Part shown: one piece after another, positions 1-10,384 of the stretch | How positions within the stretch are numbered: the first letter of the stretch is position 1 | How the letters are laid out: every line of letters starts with the position of its first letter | Source of the DNA: Atherix ibis | Taxonomy: Eukaryota > Arthropoda > Insecta > Diptera > Athericidae | NCBI GenBank assembly: GCA_958298945.1 | Contig: OY282605.1 | Location: 21,678,811-21,742,810 of the forward strand | DNA length: 64,000 nucleotides | Direction: 5' to 3' | Position numbers and translations under genes: made by a program | Notes under the pieces: generated by a model | What the model was told of the DNA's origin: nothing | Seen by the model: only the letters and a program-made list of their open reading frames with translations | Database searches by the model: none

Positions 1-727
1 TAATCGTAAATACTGTGGCTGTCTTTCAAAAAGTCGTTTAACACAACACATCGAAGCAGTACGTCAGAATGTTGCTGAGAGTCAGCACCAAGACGGTGCC
101 ATATGTTATACAGTCCGTGAACAGTAATAATAAATTATTTAACGTGATTTATCTGTCGTTAAACATAAAACCACGAGTCTCCTGCGACCATAGGGATTGA
201 GTTACACTCGATTAACGCATAATCATTACTGGCAGTTTACGTACAGTAACCAGTTATAATCTGATTACTCCAACTGTTAGCGGCGAGGCCTATCTAAACC
301 TCTACTGTCATAAGTAGTGACAGCGCCCGAGATAATTACAAGTATCTCCCACCAGCGATCCGGAGACCGTACCCGCGATATGGGTATTAACCACAGCCAC
401 CACGTTGCTACCTAAGGCGTCTCACCATTGTCGGGCACAGTGTATTCCAACACCATGGAGCTCTCCAATTCGCGTAGTACTAATTTTTGTTTTAAGAGTA
501 CTTCTGTTTGTACTCCGCTCATTGAGCTACGGTAAGGTATCTTGTAAATCCCTAGACACCGCTAAGCCAGTTTAGGTACGCGGGTTCGCCAAGACCCGAA
601 AGTACAACCAGAACCGACCTTCGTCTTTCACCCGTTTGTAGCCTCATTCACGCATCATTCTCACTCTCCTCCCAAAAAGTGTCACGGTAAATCTGTTTAG
701 GCATTTAATACCGGTCTCTTATACCTA
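1..727 (-). repeat. LINE 3'-region-like repeat joined to a DD41D mariner fragment (copy 1)
   Basis: This block is the same composite as 14450-15170, at high identity by eye. Roughly the first 140 bases, on the + strand, are a fragment of a rosa-like mariner N-terminal region fused to its DGA..TVRET motif. The rest reads on the - strand as a moderately GC-rich repeat containing the words TTGGCGAACCC and TTACAAGAT; a diverged relative lies at 42530-42700 (+). At the second locus it adjoins an R1-type LINE ORF2 end in the same orientation, so I infer it is the 3' portion of that LINE. No intact ORF is present. Confidence 0.55.
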
Positions 728-1912
728 CCAGGTGTATAAGCTTAAATCCGCTGTTTTTTAGTCAAAAAACATGGGTTTTTCATAGAAAGCAAAAACAAAT
801 TTATTCAAAGTATAAACCCTCGCTAGCTACACATTTTTCCTATCTATCGGGTAATTTGTGGATACCACGCCAAAAAAATTCCATCTCTTTCGAAGCAAAC
901 CAATCATCAAGCCATTTTCGGACATCTTCGTAAGAATCGAAGTGCTGCTCAGCGAGCGCTTGGCCCATCGACGAAAACAGATAGTAGTCGGAAGGGGCCA
1001 GGTCTGGTGAATAAGCGGGGTGAGGTAGCACCTCCCAGTTGAGTGTCTGCAAGTAGTTTCGGACCATTTTTGACGTGTGCGATGGTGCGTTGTCGTGGAG
1101 GAAAATCAGCTTTTCATGTCGCAGAGCACGGTGCAATTTGATCAGTTGTTGGTGGTAGCGGTGGGCATTGACAGTTTCACCAGGTTTCAACATCTCAAAG
1201 TAGACGATACCCTGCTGATCCCACCAAACGCACAGCATCGTCTTCCGTCCGAAGCGATTTGATCTTGGGGAAGATGTTGATGGTTGGCCGGGATCAACCC
1301 ACGATTTCTTACGTTTAATATTTTCGAAATATATCCACTTTTCATCGCATGTCACAATCCGATGCAGGAACGACTTTCTTTTTTGTCTGGCGAGCAAGAT
1401 TTCGAATGTATTTTTGCGTCGCTCCATCTGCCTATCATTCAATTCATGCGGCACCCATTTTTCGATTTTTAAAATTTTCCCCATGGCACGCAGACGCATG
1501 GAAATAAAACTGGTTGAGTAACACCCAATTGCTCCGCGAGCATTTTTTGCGATTGGGTCCCACAAGTCAAAATTGCCGTCTTTAAACCAACGAAACCAAT
1601 CTTGGCACGTTGTTTCCGATGAAGCACTGTCACCATAGGCGTCCATAAGCATTCGATACGATTCGGCATCCGATTTCTTTAAATTGGACCAGAAAAGCAG
1701 AGCTTCCCGCATATGCTCTTTTTCTGGCACAAAACTACACATGATTACCAAAGTAAAAATGTATGTTTTTGTACGAAATTGCTGACAATTTGCACTGATA
1801 AATGTTGACAGATGTCAAAATCATAAAAAAAAGTTGTGCGTGCCCATAATAGCTTAATACGCTCACTCACGCCATCTATAACCAAAAAGCGAATTTAAGC
1901 TTATACACCTGG
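728..1912 (-). mobile_element. Mos1-like mariner (mauritiana-type), copy 1
   Basis: An 1185-bp element with terminal inverted repeats starting CCAGGTGTATAAGCTTAAAT at both ends (about 28 bp, a few mismatches) and flanked by TA at 726-727 and 1913-1914, the expected mariner target duplication. The terminal sequence CCAGGTGTA is characteristic of Mos1-type mariners, which are near 1.29 kb, so this copy is slightly short. It sits at the right edge of a repeat that is duplicated at 14.4-15.6 kb, where a shorter Mos1-like copy occupies the same position. Confidence 0.9.
801..1742 (-). pseudogene. Mos1-like mariner transposase, broken
   Basis: This encoded a DD34D transposase, the nuclear enzyme that cuts and pastes the element at TA sites. 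Reading from the Met of MCSFVPEK, a mariner N-terminal helix-turn-helix region is followed by WVPHEL, then the catalytic blocks: TCDEKW (first Asp), HDNAPSH (second Asp) and SPDLAPSDYYLF (third Asp). Exactly 34 residues separate the second and third Asp. All three Asp survive, but a deletion and frameshift scramble the region between the two DNA-binding helices around 1480-1560 (the expected QSQKMLAEQLG is in another frame). A premature stop follows GIHKLPDR, about 12 codons before the ancestral end ..CVASEGLYFE. Inactive. Confidence 0.9.
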
Positions 1913-1974
1913 TACATATTAAAAAAATTGTATATAATTTTTAGGAATATTTATAATCAAAATTAATGAAAAGT

Positions 1975-2757
1975 TAACCCATTTCGTGATTCGGAAAGTA
2001 CAGAACTCTAATTTTCATATATTTCATGTAAGAGGATTAGTTAGAAAGGTTCGCCATTTTACATTATAGATAAAAAAAAACTTTGTACAAAAATCGCGTT
2101 TCCGCCGTAGCCACGAAGTCGCTTTTTTGTCTAAATAGATTTTTCTTCAGCGCTGAGACTCATTTTTCGCTCAAAAAATTGCTGTATCTTACAATTGACT
2201 ATGGATAAGCCATTGTATCTGCAAAAACTGTCTGTCTGAAGGTGCAATAAGCCCATCTTTCTATGAATATTAAGTAAAGAAGCCCTTAACTATCAATTCT
2301 GAGTGCTATGGTCTTGTAATAACCGACTTTTCTTTTGGTCCAAACTTAAAGATTTCAACCTAAACTGTATGTGGTTCTAAAAAAATGTCGCCACAAGCCA
2401 CACAATATGGTAAATATTGACAAAACTAAAAGTTATTAGGACGCGTAATGTCGAGATCAGTGATACGAATTTGAGATGATACCAATTTGCTTCTAAGATC
2501 GTGCGATTTGATGCTATTTGTGTTTTTCATATTTGATTAAGGTTTAGAGCATTTAAAAATCAACATCCGTCAAATAATGGCCAAGTCTGCAAACAAATTA
2601 TCAAAAGGGTCGAAATTTGCAAAAAATCTTGTCGTAGAAAATATTTTTTGCTTAATGGCAAAGCCTAATTATTAAATTAAAATAAAAGTTTTATTGAAAT
2701 CTGAATTTCAAGTAAGTTTTATTTAACTTTACTATCTGAAGCGCAAATTGGCTAAAT
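1975..2757 (+). mobile_element. rosa-like DD41D mariner, lineage A, degenerate copy
   Basis: The left end carries a terminal repeat resembling GATTCGGAAAGTACAG and the right end its inverted partner CTTTACTATCTGAAG. In between, + strand words match other lineage-A copies: a degraded first-Asp block around 2145-2250 and ATCGTGCGATTTGA followed by GAGCATTTAAAAATCAACATCCGT, which also occurs in the 29.4-kb copy. The reading frame is destroyed by stops and small deletions. It begins about 60 bp beyond the Mos1-like element. Confidence 0.7.
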
Positions 2758-3429
2758 CTTAAGTACCATTAAATTAGTTTAATTTTATTTATCTTCTTGG
2801 AAAATAATAATTTAAAATTTTTATATTTTAGTTTATATTATTGAAATATTGCCAGTGAAAATTTAACAAATTAAATTATTCCCTGAGTTAAAACGTTTTT
2901 TTGTTGAAAATATCATATTTAAAGAATTTTTATTTTCTTTATCATCTCGGGGAATACTTTTTTTTATATCAAATTTCATGTGAAAATGTCCCAGAAGCCA
3001 TATAAGGTAAAGAAAATTTTATGCTCACTTAGTTTTTGCCTGTTTCCTATATGAATATTTGAGTATTCCTAAGGGCAGATAGATACTATGGTATCATAAA
3101 GATACGAATATAGGAGGAATATTACGAAAATACAATAAAACATCAACACCCACTAGAATAAATATTATCTTATCGGTAAATAGATACTCATTATCAGTAC
3201 AAATGGCAAAATGTACTCATAATGAAGACGAATATTTTGTAGCGGCATATGTAATTTTTTCCGTTTTAAGTTTATTTTCACCTCCAAAATACTTACTGTT
3301 TGAATGGTTATGCGTTTGATACCATCTTACATATTGATTTTAATTTTACTTTCATTTACATGACATTAAATATAGATTTTTAATATATTGTTTTTTTTTT
3401 TTTATAAAATATTTTTTCCTTTTTTATAG
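2758..3429 (+). other. AT-rich non-coding stretch, probably intron upstream of exon
   Basis: No coding signal. Very AT-rich. The last 60 bases contain long T runs followed by TTTTTATAG, a plausible polypyrimidine tract and 3' splice acceptor for the exon that follows. Confidence 0.5.
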
Positions 3430-3517
3430 CGATTTCAATCGTGATGCACTTTCACAATCTCATGATAGTGTCTTCTCTGAGTCTGCAACTGCAAGTAGCT
3501 TATCAATTGTACTCAAG
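3430..3517 (+). CDS. Candidate host gene internal exon
   Basis: A T-rich tract ending in TATAG (AG at 3428-3429) precedes 88 bases that read as one partial codon plus 29 open codons, including QSHDSVFSESATASSL. AAG|GTAAGT, a perfect 5' splice donor, follows directly. The exon ends in phase 0. Codon composition is Ser-rich and looks protein-like, unlike the surrounding TE debris, and there is no repeat copy elsewhere in the window. The SHDSVF motif reminds me of the SHDSIF motif near the start of vertebrate CRACD/KIAA1211-type actin regulators and a fly relative, but that is recall, not a search. No neighbouring exon was found, so the rest of the gene would lie outside the window or was missed. 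The exon call is moderately strong; the identity is weak. Confidence 0.65.
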
Positions 3518-4368
3518 GTAAGTTCATAATCCATAATATTATTATAAAATTATCTTTTTTTTTGCAACTATGATAATTATTTTAAATAAAAAACATATTA
3601 AAAAATTCATAAAAAGAAATCTGTTCTTTTTTGGTAAAAAATAATTGTTTTCCTATTCGTGAAAACAATTTAAATTCTGTTTATTATAATTATTATTGCT
3701 TAATATAATTTATCAATATTTTTATGCCCTTTTTTTTACAAAGTTAATCTCTAAATGTTGTTTTGTTCTACTATTTTTGGATGTGACTGTATACCTCAAT
3801 ATACAGACTTGTGCATGCTATAATTATTTATTGTTGCCAAATTTTTATCTATTATTGTTGATATAATAGGCTTTCTCAGCCAAAGTGTAATAAAGTCCTC
3901 CATTTTATGGCAAAAATTGTTCATTTACCATAGTAGCAGTCTTTTTGTGGTCAAGGCTGTATAATTGTTATCGTATATTTTATGGCCAAAACTATATATA
4001 TGATATTATATTATTTTTTTTATGATCAAGATTGTATATTTGATAATGTACATTATAAATTTATAAGGTTTTAAACATTTTTTTAAGGAGACTATAATTT
4101 TAGATATTCTAAAATTACATCCAAAACTGTATTTTTACTGTCCTACATTTTATGGCCCATACTTTTTTTTTTTGAGTTTATAGTATTTTTCAGAGAATTG
4201 TTATTTATTAGAACCAATTTTTATGTCCTAAACTGTGTATGCAGCGTTGTAAATTTTACGGCTGATACAATTTTTGAGACACTGTAAACTTATTGTACAC
4301 ATTCCAATTTTTTATAGCAAAGACTGTGTATTTGGTCTCGTATATTTCATCGCTCAGACTGTATATAA

Positions 4369-5241
4369 AGGGTTTTCGAATAAGAGTGATATGATTTCTT
4401 TTCAAAAAAAGCACACTAATTGTTAAGGAAATTCAAATGATTTTTATTTAATGTGAAGTACAATCGATACAATTAAGTTCTGAATAAAACGGCATTCAAA
4501 TGGCCTCCACGACTTCTTTTGCAGGAACGAATTCGATGAACCCAATTTTCGAGCACTTTTTCCACTAAATCAAGTCGTATGTCATGAATAGCACGTTCAA
4601 TATTGACTTCTGAAGCTTGAAGAGAGTCTGGATTATTGCTAAAGACCAACAACTTCAAATAACCCCACAAGAAATAGTCTAATGGTGTTAAATCACAACT
4701 TCTTTGAGGCCATTCAATGTCACAATTTCTTGAAATAATCGAATCTCCAAACATTTCTCGCAATAATTCGGTTGTTGCACGTGCTGTGTGGCACGTAGCC
4801 CCGTCTTGTTGGAACCAGATGTTGTCAAGATTAACTTCTTCCAATTTCGGCCATAAATAATTGGTTATCATCGATCTATACCGCTCTCCATTGACAGTAA
4901 CGGTATTACCAGCTTTATTTTGAAAGAAGTACTGACCTATGATTCCACCAAACCAAAAACCACACCAAACTGTCAATTTAGGTGAATGTAATGGTTTTCA
5001 TGAATAATTTGTAGATTTTCTTCGCACCAGAATCGACATTTTTGTTTATTTACCCCACCACTCAGATGAAAATGAGCGCACGAAAAGTTGCAATTGAAGA
5101 ACGATTATTTTGTTAATAAAATTTCATAATTTGTAAACGTTGTTCTTACGTATATCTCTCCATGATGAAATTATAAACATTACTGATTACAATGAAAAAA
5201 AAAAGACAGATCATGACATATTACAAATGGCCGAAACCCTA
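4369..5241 (-). mobile_element. rosa-like DD41D mariner, lineage C, copy 1
   Basis: About 870 bp inserted in the satellite. The ends are AGGGTTTTCG on the left and the inverse CGAAACCCT on the right, next to TA. A second copy of this lineage lies at 43970-44746 (+) and shares the words AATAAGAGTGATATGATTTC and GGCCATTTGTAATATGTCAT near its end. This copy is internally deleted in the N-terminal half. Confidence 0.85.
4473..5163 (-). pseudogene. DD41D (rosa-like) mariner transposase, lineage C
   Basis: The C-terminal 167 codons are open (4473-4976): TVWCGFWFGG, then the second catalytic Asp in FQQDGATCH, then CDLTPLDYFLWGYLK with the third Asp. The spacing between these two Asp is 41 residues, which defines the DD41D group. 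The tail ends in RSRGGHLNAVLFRT. The N-terminal half begins at MERYT (5163) but has an early stop and a deletion that removes the segment with the first catalytic Asp. It would have made the transposase for lineage C; it is now inactive. Confidence 0.88.
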
Positions 5242-6412
5242 TATAATTTTAACGTATTTTTTGAGAGACTGTAAATTCATTTATATGTCCGATACTGTAT
5301 ATTTGGTATTGTAAATATAAGCTTATATACTTGTTTTATGAAGTAGACTATATGGTTTCATACTGTTGGACGAACACTTTAAATTTAGATATTTAAACAT
5401 TAGATCCAAAACTGTATTTTTAGTGTCGTACATTTTATGGCCGAAACTATACTTTTTTTTGAGTTTATACTATTTTTCAGAGCAAGTGAGCTTATATGTC
5501 TCAAGTTTTTTGGACTATATAAGCGGTATCGCAAATTTTATGGCCGATACTACAACATTTTCGAGAGACTGTAAACTTGCATATTTTTTATCTATTTTAT
5601 ATTTTTGAGAGACTGTAAACTCCCATATTTTTATCCTATTTTTTGAGAGACTGTATATTTGGTATTGTAAATCTTATGCCTGAGACTGTATGTCAGGTAT
5701 TGTACTATTTTGAGAGACTACAGAATGAGATATTCTAATTTTAATAACCAAGACTGTATATAAGGCGGTTATTCTAACATTAGATCCAAAACTGTATTTT
5801 TAGTGTCATCGTTTTTATGGCCGAAACTGTATTTTTTTTTGAGTTTATACTATTTTTCAGAGCAAGTGAGCTTATATGTCTCAATTTTTTTGTCCAAGAC
5901 TGTATAAGTGGCATCACAAATTTTATGGCCAATACTATTTTCGAGAGACTGAAAACTTGCATATTCCAATTTTTTATGGCAAAAACTGCATATTTTATCC
6001 TATTTTTTGAGAGACTGTAAATTAATTTTTATGTCCGACACTGTATATTTGGTATTGTAAATCTTATGCCTGAGACTGTATGTTAGGTGTTGTACTTTTT
6101 TGAGAGACTACAGAATGAGATATTCTAATTTTAATTACCAAGACGGTATATTTCGTCGCATTGTAAATTTTTTGGCTGAAATTGTTTTTTTTTCTAATTG
6201 TACTATTTTTCGAGATATTGCAAATTCATTTTGATGGCCAAGACTGTATGTTTGACATTATAAATTTTCTGGCTGAGACTGTGTACAAAGTGTTTTGAGA
6301 AAAGGCAAATTTTTATTTGGAGACTGTGTACAAAATATTTTGAGAAAAGGCAAATTTATATTTGGGGTCGTTCATTTTATGGCCGATACTGTTCTTTTTT
6401 TGATTTATAATA

Positions 6413-6777
6413 GCTGTCTTCCTTTGGACGAATTTTGCTACTCCCGACTAGTTGCGAGTAGATGGCCAAAGTAAGGCAAAATTTAATGACAGCAGTAGAA
6501 ATAAAACCTCAAAATAGTCAACAGCACTACTGAGTTTACTCACACATAAACAATTAGAACTGAGTTTATTCACACATTGAAAATACTGACAAATATATCA
6601 CTCTTCAACATAACCAACGAACCCTCTAAGCCATCTATTTCCTGTCCGGGAACTAAAATCCCCTACCATAAATAGTAGGCGCAACTCCTATTGCAATGTA
6701 CTCATTTGTTCGAAGTAAAGTAGATGATGACAGCTAGCACACTCGGGAGTAGCTAAATCGGTCCAAAGGAAGACAGC
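6413..6777. mobile_element. 365-bp MITE with TA target duplication
   Basis: The ends are inverted copies: GCTGTCTTCCTTTGGAC at the left and its reverse complement at the right, with the similarity running on through about 35 bp (..GCTACTCCCGA). TA at 6411-6412 and 6778-6779 fits a Tc1/mariner-type target duplication. There is no coding capacity; the interior contains two copies of an ACTGAGTTTA(C/T)TCACACA word. It interrupts the satellite, whose sequence resumes after 6780. Confidence 0.85.
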
Positions 6778-6849
6778 TAATATTTTTGAGAGATGGTAAA
6801 TTATAATACTCCCATTTCTGATTTTCATAGCCGTGACTGTATATATATG

Positions 6850-7147
6850 GCTTATTTTTGTGTTGATGTTGACTGTCGATTTCACAAAAAGCTCTGCTGA
6901 TACCGTGGGATTTTTGGGTTTATCACAGTACGAATGGGTTCTTTATTATTTGTAGGGGGTGTGTTGTTAATGTTGCAAATCTGATATTGTTTAGTAATAA
7001 CGATGGGATTGTTTATTGGAACAAGCATTAAAAAAATTAACCGAAAACGTAGTGGCGGACACTGGAGTACAACTATTGTAAATAGTTCCGCTATTATTCT
7101 GCTGGCCACCTTACACCAATGCAATGGTTTGCAATAGTTGGTAGTGA
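6850..7147. other. Unassigned, partly coding-like sequence
   Basis: Less AT-rich than its surroundings. One + frame and one - frame are partly open and hydrophobic, but neither gives a motif I recognise. It may be part of an unrecognised TE. Confidence 0.2.
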
Positions 7148-7177
7148 ATTATCAGCGACGGTATAGAGCAGGACAGA

Positions 7178-7327
7178 ATGAAGGTTTCCCAACTAAATTC
7201 AAACTCAATTGATGAAAATTGCTTCGAATTAAGTCTGATTGTTCCGGATGACATTTCAATAGCCCATCTCTGTCAGATCAATTGTACAGTGACGTACAAA
7301 TGGGAAGGGCCACGTAGACAAGATTAA
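7178..7327 (+). CDS. Small unrecognised ORF, possibly TE remnant
   Basis: A 49-codon ORF beginning MKVSQLNSNSIDENCFELSL and ending WEGPRRQD. The frame is open upstream of the Met for another 10 codons. Residue composition looks protein-like rather than random AT-rich translation, with two Cys, acidic and hydrophobic residues alternating. No domain is recognised; there is no second copy in the window. It could be a fragment of an old retroelement or an orphan exon. Function unknown. Confidence 0.2.
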   Translation: MKVSQLNSNSIDENCFELSLIVPDDISIAHLCQINCTVTYKWEGPRRQD

Positions 7328-7988
7328 TAGTGTAATTTGTTCGGGGTGACCATTCACAGTTCTAATATTCCAACATGGATCATTCACAATATAAAATGAA
7401 ATAAGTTTTTATGACCACATAACGAAATAATTATTTTGTCAAAGTAGCGATGAGTAACTTCTTCCCATAAAATAGCAACTTTTTAAAAGAAAAAAATTAG
7501 TTTTATAACCACTACAAGGCGTAGTAATATGGAAATTCCGATACTAAAAGTATTTTCTTTATGAATTATTGTATATAAAAATAAATTTTATTTAAAAACA
7601 AAACAAAAAATAGACAAAAGTCTTTGTGATTTTTTTCTCGAATTAATTAATAAAGATGCATTTAAATGGTTGGGCGTTAAAAGAAAAAAATATTGAATAA
7701 ATAATGCTTAAAATGGAATAAAAATTATGAAATAATTTTTAAACTAGGATTACGTATATGACCTAAAAAGTTTGCAGATAATTTCAATGCAGATATTTTA
7801 TTTCCATATGTTCAGGTGTGCAAGGTAAAAAAGCAATCATTATCGAACCACCCACGATTTTTGTTATTGTTTGCACAAATATTAATCCAACTCGACTGAG
7901 ATTGTAGAGTAAATTTGCCCACCCACTAAAAAGATGGCCATAATCCATACATACATAGTCAGTAGCAGAAAAGATTTATTCGAATGAA
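7328..7988. other. AT-rich stretch without recognisable features
   Basis: I see no coding signal or clear repeat. A short TTCAG|GTGTGCAAG|GTAAAA word at about 7810-7830 resembles splice sites around a tiny exon, but nothing else supports it. Confidence 0.3.
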
Positions 7989-8550
7989 GGATTATCCAAT
8001 TTGTGTTTTGGAAAGTAAAGCTACTATAAATGCACTTAAAACTATGATTCCGATGAAATTTTTATTTTATTATATTGATTAGATTTTGCCATCAGTTAAA
8101 TGCTCACTACAATTTTTGCAAAACTTTATTTTTTTAAAATAATTTTTGATGACTTTTTTGAAGATTTCTGCCTAATACTTGACAGATGTTGGTTATTAAA
8201 TGATGGAAAGTGTGAGGATATATGCTTCAGATTACAATGTTCTAGTTCCGAAATTTAGTCTAAGAAAAACCGATTATAATATAGCTTCATAGTACTCAAA
8301 ATTGACGGTAAGGATCTATCTAATTCTTCATTTTCAAAGAGATACGTACCAATGACACGTTCAGACGAAAATACACAACAGACAGTCTTTTTCCACGAGT
8401 TGCTTCTCCAAAAAGTATCTTGTCCATATTAAACGATCTATAATACAAAATGGCAGACTTTAAACTAAATAACTGCTACCTTAAATGACATATATATTTG
8501 GCAGCAGCTGCCAATGGATAACCAAATAACGAAATGGATAACCAAATAAT
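7989..8550 (-). mobile_element. rosa-like DD41D mariner, lineage A remnant
   Basis: The left end TATCCAATTTGTGTTTTGG followed by AAAGTAAAG matches the lineage-A 3' terminus. Inside are lineage words in the same order as elsewhere: GATGACTTTTTTGAAGATTT, ACTTGACAGATGTTGG, ACTCAAAATTGACGGTAA and CAGACAGTCTTTTTCCACG. The right end is truncated or rearranged around GGATAACC, which occurs twice. No usable frame. Confidence 0.65.
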
Positions 8551-9544
8551 ATCTTCGAAAAGTTTGTATTTTTAGTTTTTCTCCCGATAGAAGCTATGAC
8601 AAATGCTGAAAAATACATTTTACAACAGTAAATTTTAAGAACAATTTTAATAAAATTTGAAAATCAAAAGAAAAACTCTTAAAATTACCGTAATCTTTAA
8701 ATTCCTTTGGGCATTCTTTAATAAAAAGCTTCGAAAACAACTAATACCAAATTTTCCGCTAATTTTAAAAGAAAGATAAAAAGAAAAAAACAAAATTGAA
8801 CCTCATCGACTTGTCACGATTTTGCGTTGCGGTCATAGTTTTGGTTGTGCAATTTACTATTACTAACAATAATAAACATCACATCAGGTTTTACAGCTTC
8901 ATTTGCGAAAAAAAAGTGAAAGTCAATACCAATTTTGAGAGAATTTTTATCTTAATTAATGCCAGAAGGCAAAAGGTTATTGCATGTTCTCCAAAATCAA
9001 CTAGACTTAATTATACAAAAAAAAAAAAATATTTAGCTTTAAAATAATGCACGAATTTAAACTGATCGTTATTGTTTCGAATTGAAAATTGTTCGAAAAT
9101 TTTATAAGCATTAAGAAATTGTTGAAATAATATTTTTAAGTATTGACAGTTCAAAAAGAAAAAAAATCAATCTGTTTTGAGGGAAATAAATTTTATTTTG
9201 AAATAAAACTATTTATTTATTATATAATAATTGTTAATAATTTATTTAATTATTTACCATGGAATTGTACTATCAAAACTCTATACTGAATCGTACGGAA
9301 TAGTAGCAGACGCACCCACTGAACATCTAAGAACACAACACAATATTATCGCAGGCACAAACCCATTACCTTAAAACCATGCTATCTTAGACACACGACT
9401 GCAATTTCTCCCAAAACTTTTTTCAACACTTGAAAATTTGCTCACAATTTAGTTAAGTAATTTTAATAAAATTACTTCTTTTTGCAGCATTATTTGCAGA
9501 TACTTATAATACTTTCAAAGCAAAAAAAACCATTTTCGTTATTG
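8551..9544. other. AT-rich stretch without assigned features
   Basis: Mostly AT-rich DNA. A slightly GC-richer part at 9255-9420 may be LINE-derived but gives no clear motif. The 83-codon ORF at 8796-9047 looks like chance. Confidence 0.3.
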
Positions 9545-9747
9545 GCTTCTTGCTATTATTAATGCAATTTAAACATTATTCAAATGATTGCAACGAGATC
9601 CTTTGTGCAGGACTTGAAACTTTCGATGTATTTTTCAATGATTTTTTGCATATTTCATTATGTAATTTGGCCATTACTTGACGGATGTTGCGTTGTAAGT
9701 GCTCTAAAGTTTGATGATTATCAGTTTAAACAGTATCTCTTGTACGA
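9545..9747 (-). mobile_element. Lineage-A DD41D mariner, 3' fragment left of a nested insertion
   Basis: Words typical of the lineage-A 3' third appear here: AATTTGGCCATTACTTGACG, GTTGCGTTGTAAGTGCTC and TTTAAACAGTATCTCTTGT. They closely match 17330-17455. The element is broken at 9747 by a GVQW3-like mariner and resumes, with internal sequence missing, at 10385. Confidence 0.7.
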
Positions 9748-9749
9748 GG

Positions 9750-10384
9750 TCTATTCAAAAACTATCGAGAATTTTGAATTTCCGCGAGTTACGTATATTC
9801 GATTTTAAATTTTTTGTGGCGTTATGTTGGTACTCGTGTCTCTCACTAATGCTAAAAATTTCGGCCATTTTGAATGTTCAGTTAATTTTTGACAGCTGCT
9901 TTGCTAGCACGTGTTTTGGCTCGTCTTAGATTTTTGTACAATTTTGACCAAAAACAGCATCGAATTAACATTGCTAAGGAGCTGTTGGACTCTGTCCACG
10001 ACGACCTAAATTTGCCGCAGAGGGTCATAACTTTGGAAACCAAAGCTCAATCATTTCAATAGAAGTTGCCGCACGAGCCAAGATCGAAAAAAGCGCCAAG
10101 TTTGGTCGAATGTGAAGGTTTTGCTTACAGTTTTCTTTGATTACAGGGGCGTGGTGCATCATGAGTTCTTGCCACAGAGTCGAACGGTCAATAAGGAATA
10201 ACCTGCAAGTTATGCGCAAGTTGCGCGAAGCAATCCGCTAGAAACGCCTGGCTTTGTGGAAGAACAAAAATTGGCTTTTGCCATTTTTGGCCAAAAACAA
10301 TACACTAATAATGACGCAGCCATCGTATTCCCTAGTGACTCTTTCTTGTTCCCTAAACTGAAGAGCCTCATGAAAGCGGAAATA
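9750..10384 (+). mobile_element. GVQW3-like DD34D mariner, deleted copy nested in lineage A
   Basis: The left end GAGGTCTATTCAAAAACTAT followed by CGAGAATTTTGAATTTCCGCG matches both ends of the element at 33995-34885. Transposase remnants read on the + strand: CCAAAAACAGCATCG (QKQHR), then FFDYRGVVHHEFLPQSRTVN, then FLFPKLKSLMK. The N-terminal DNA-binding domain is missing, as is the segment with the second catalytic Asp. The 3' end is absent; lineage-A sequence follows directly at 10385. The N-terminal deletion junction is the same as in the 34-kb copy. Confidence 0.75.

Larger units (their letters stand above)
3830..6850. repeat. Degenerate ~35-bp satellite array with higher-order structure
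   Basis: The sequence is built from diverged copies of a roughly 35-bp unit containing ATTTTATGGCC, GAGACTGTATATTTGG and TATTGTA. Larger blocks repeat: the stretch beginning ATCCAAAACTGTATTTTTA occurs near 4120, 5404 and 5784. The last two are 380 bp apart; the first two are about 410 bp apart once the inserted mariner is subtracted. Several short ORFs in the array are chance readings of the repeat. A DD41D mariner (4369-5241) and a MITE (6413-6777) interrupt it. Confidence 0.75.

Noticed and set aside
5366..6020. Several 60-80-codon ORFs
   Set aside because: They are repeats of satellite units and copies of each other.
7810..7830. TTCAG|GTGTGCAAG|GTAAAA as a micro-exon
   Set aside because: A 9-base exon with a weak donor is not supportable without transcripts.
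8796..9047. 83-codon ORF
   Set aside because: Lys/Asn-rich translation of AT-rich DNA, no motif, no conservation in the window.
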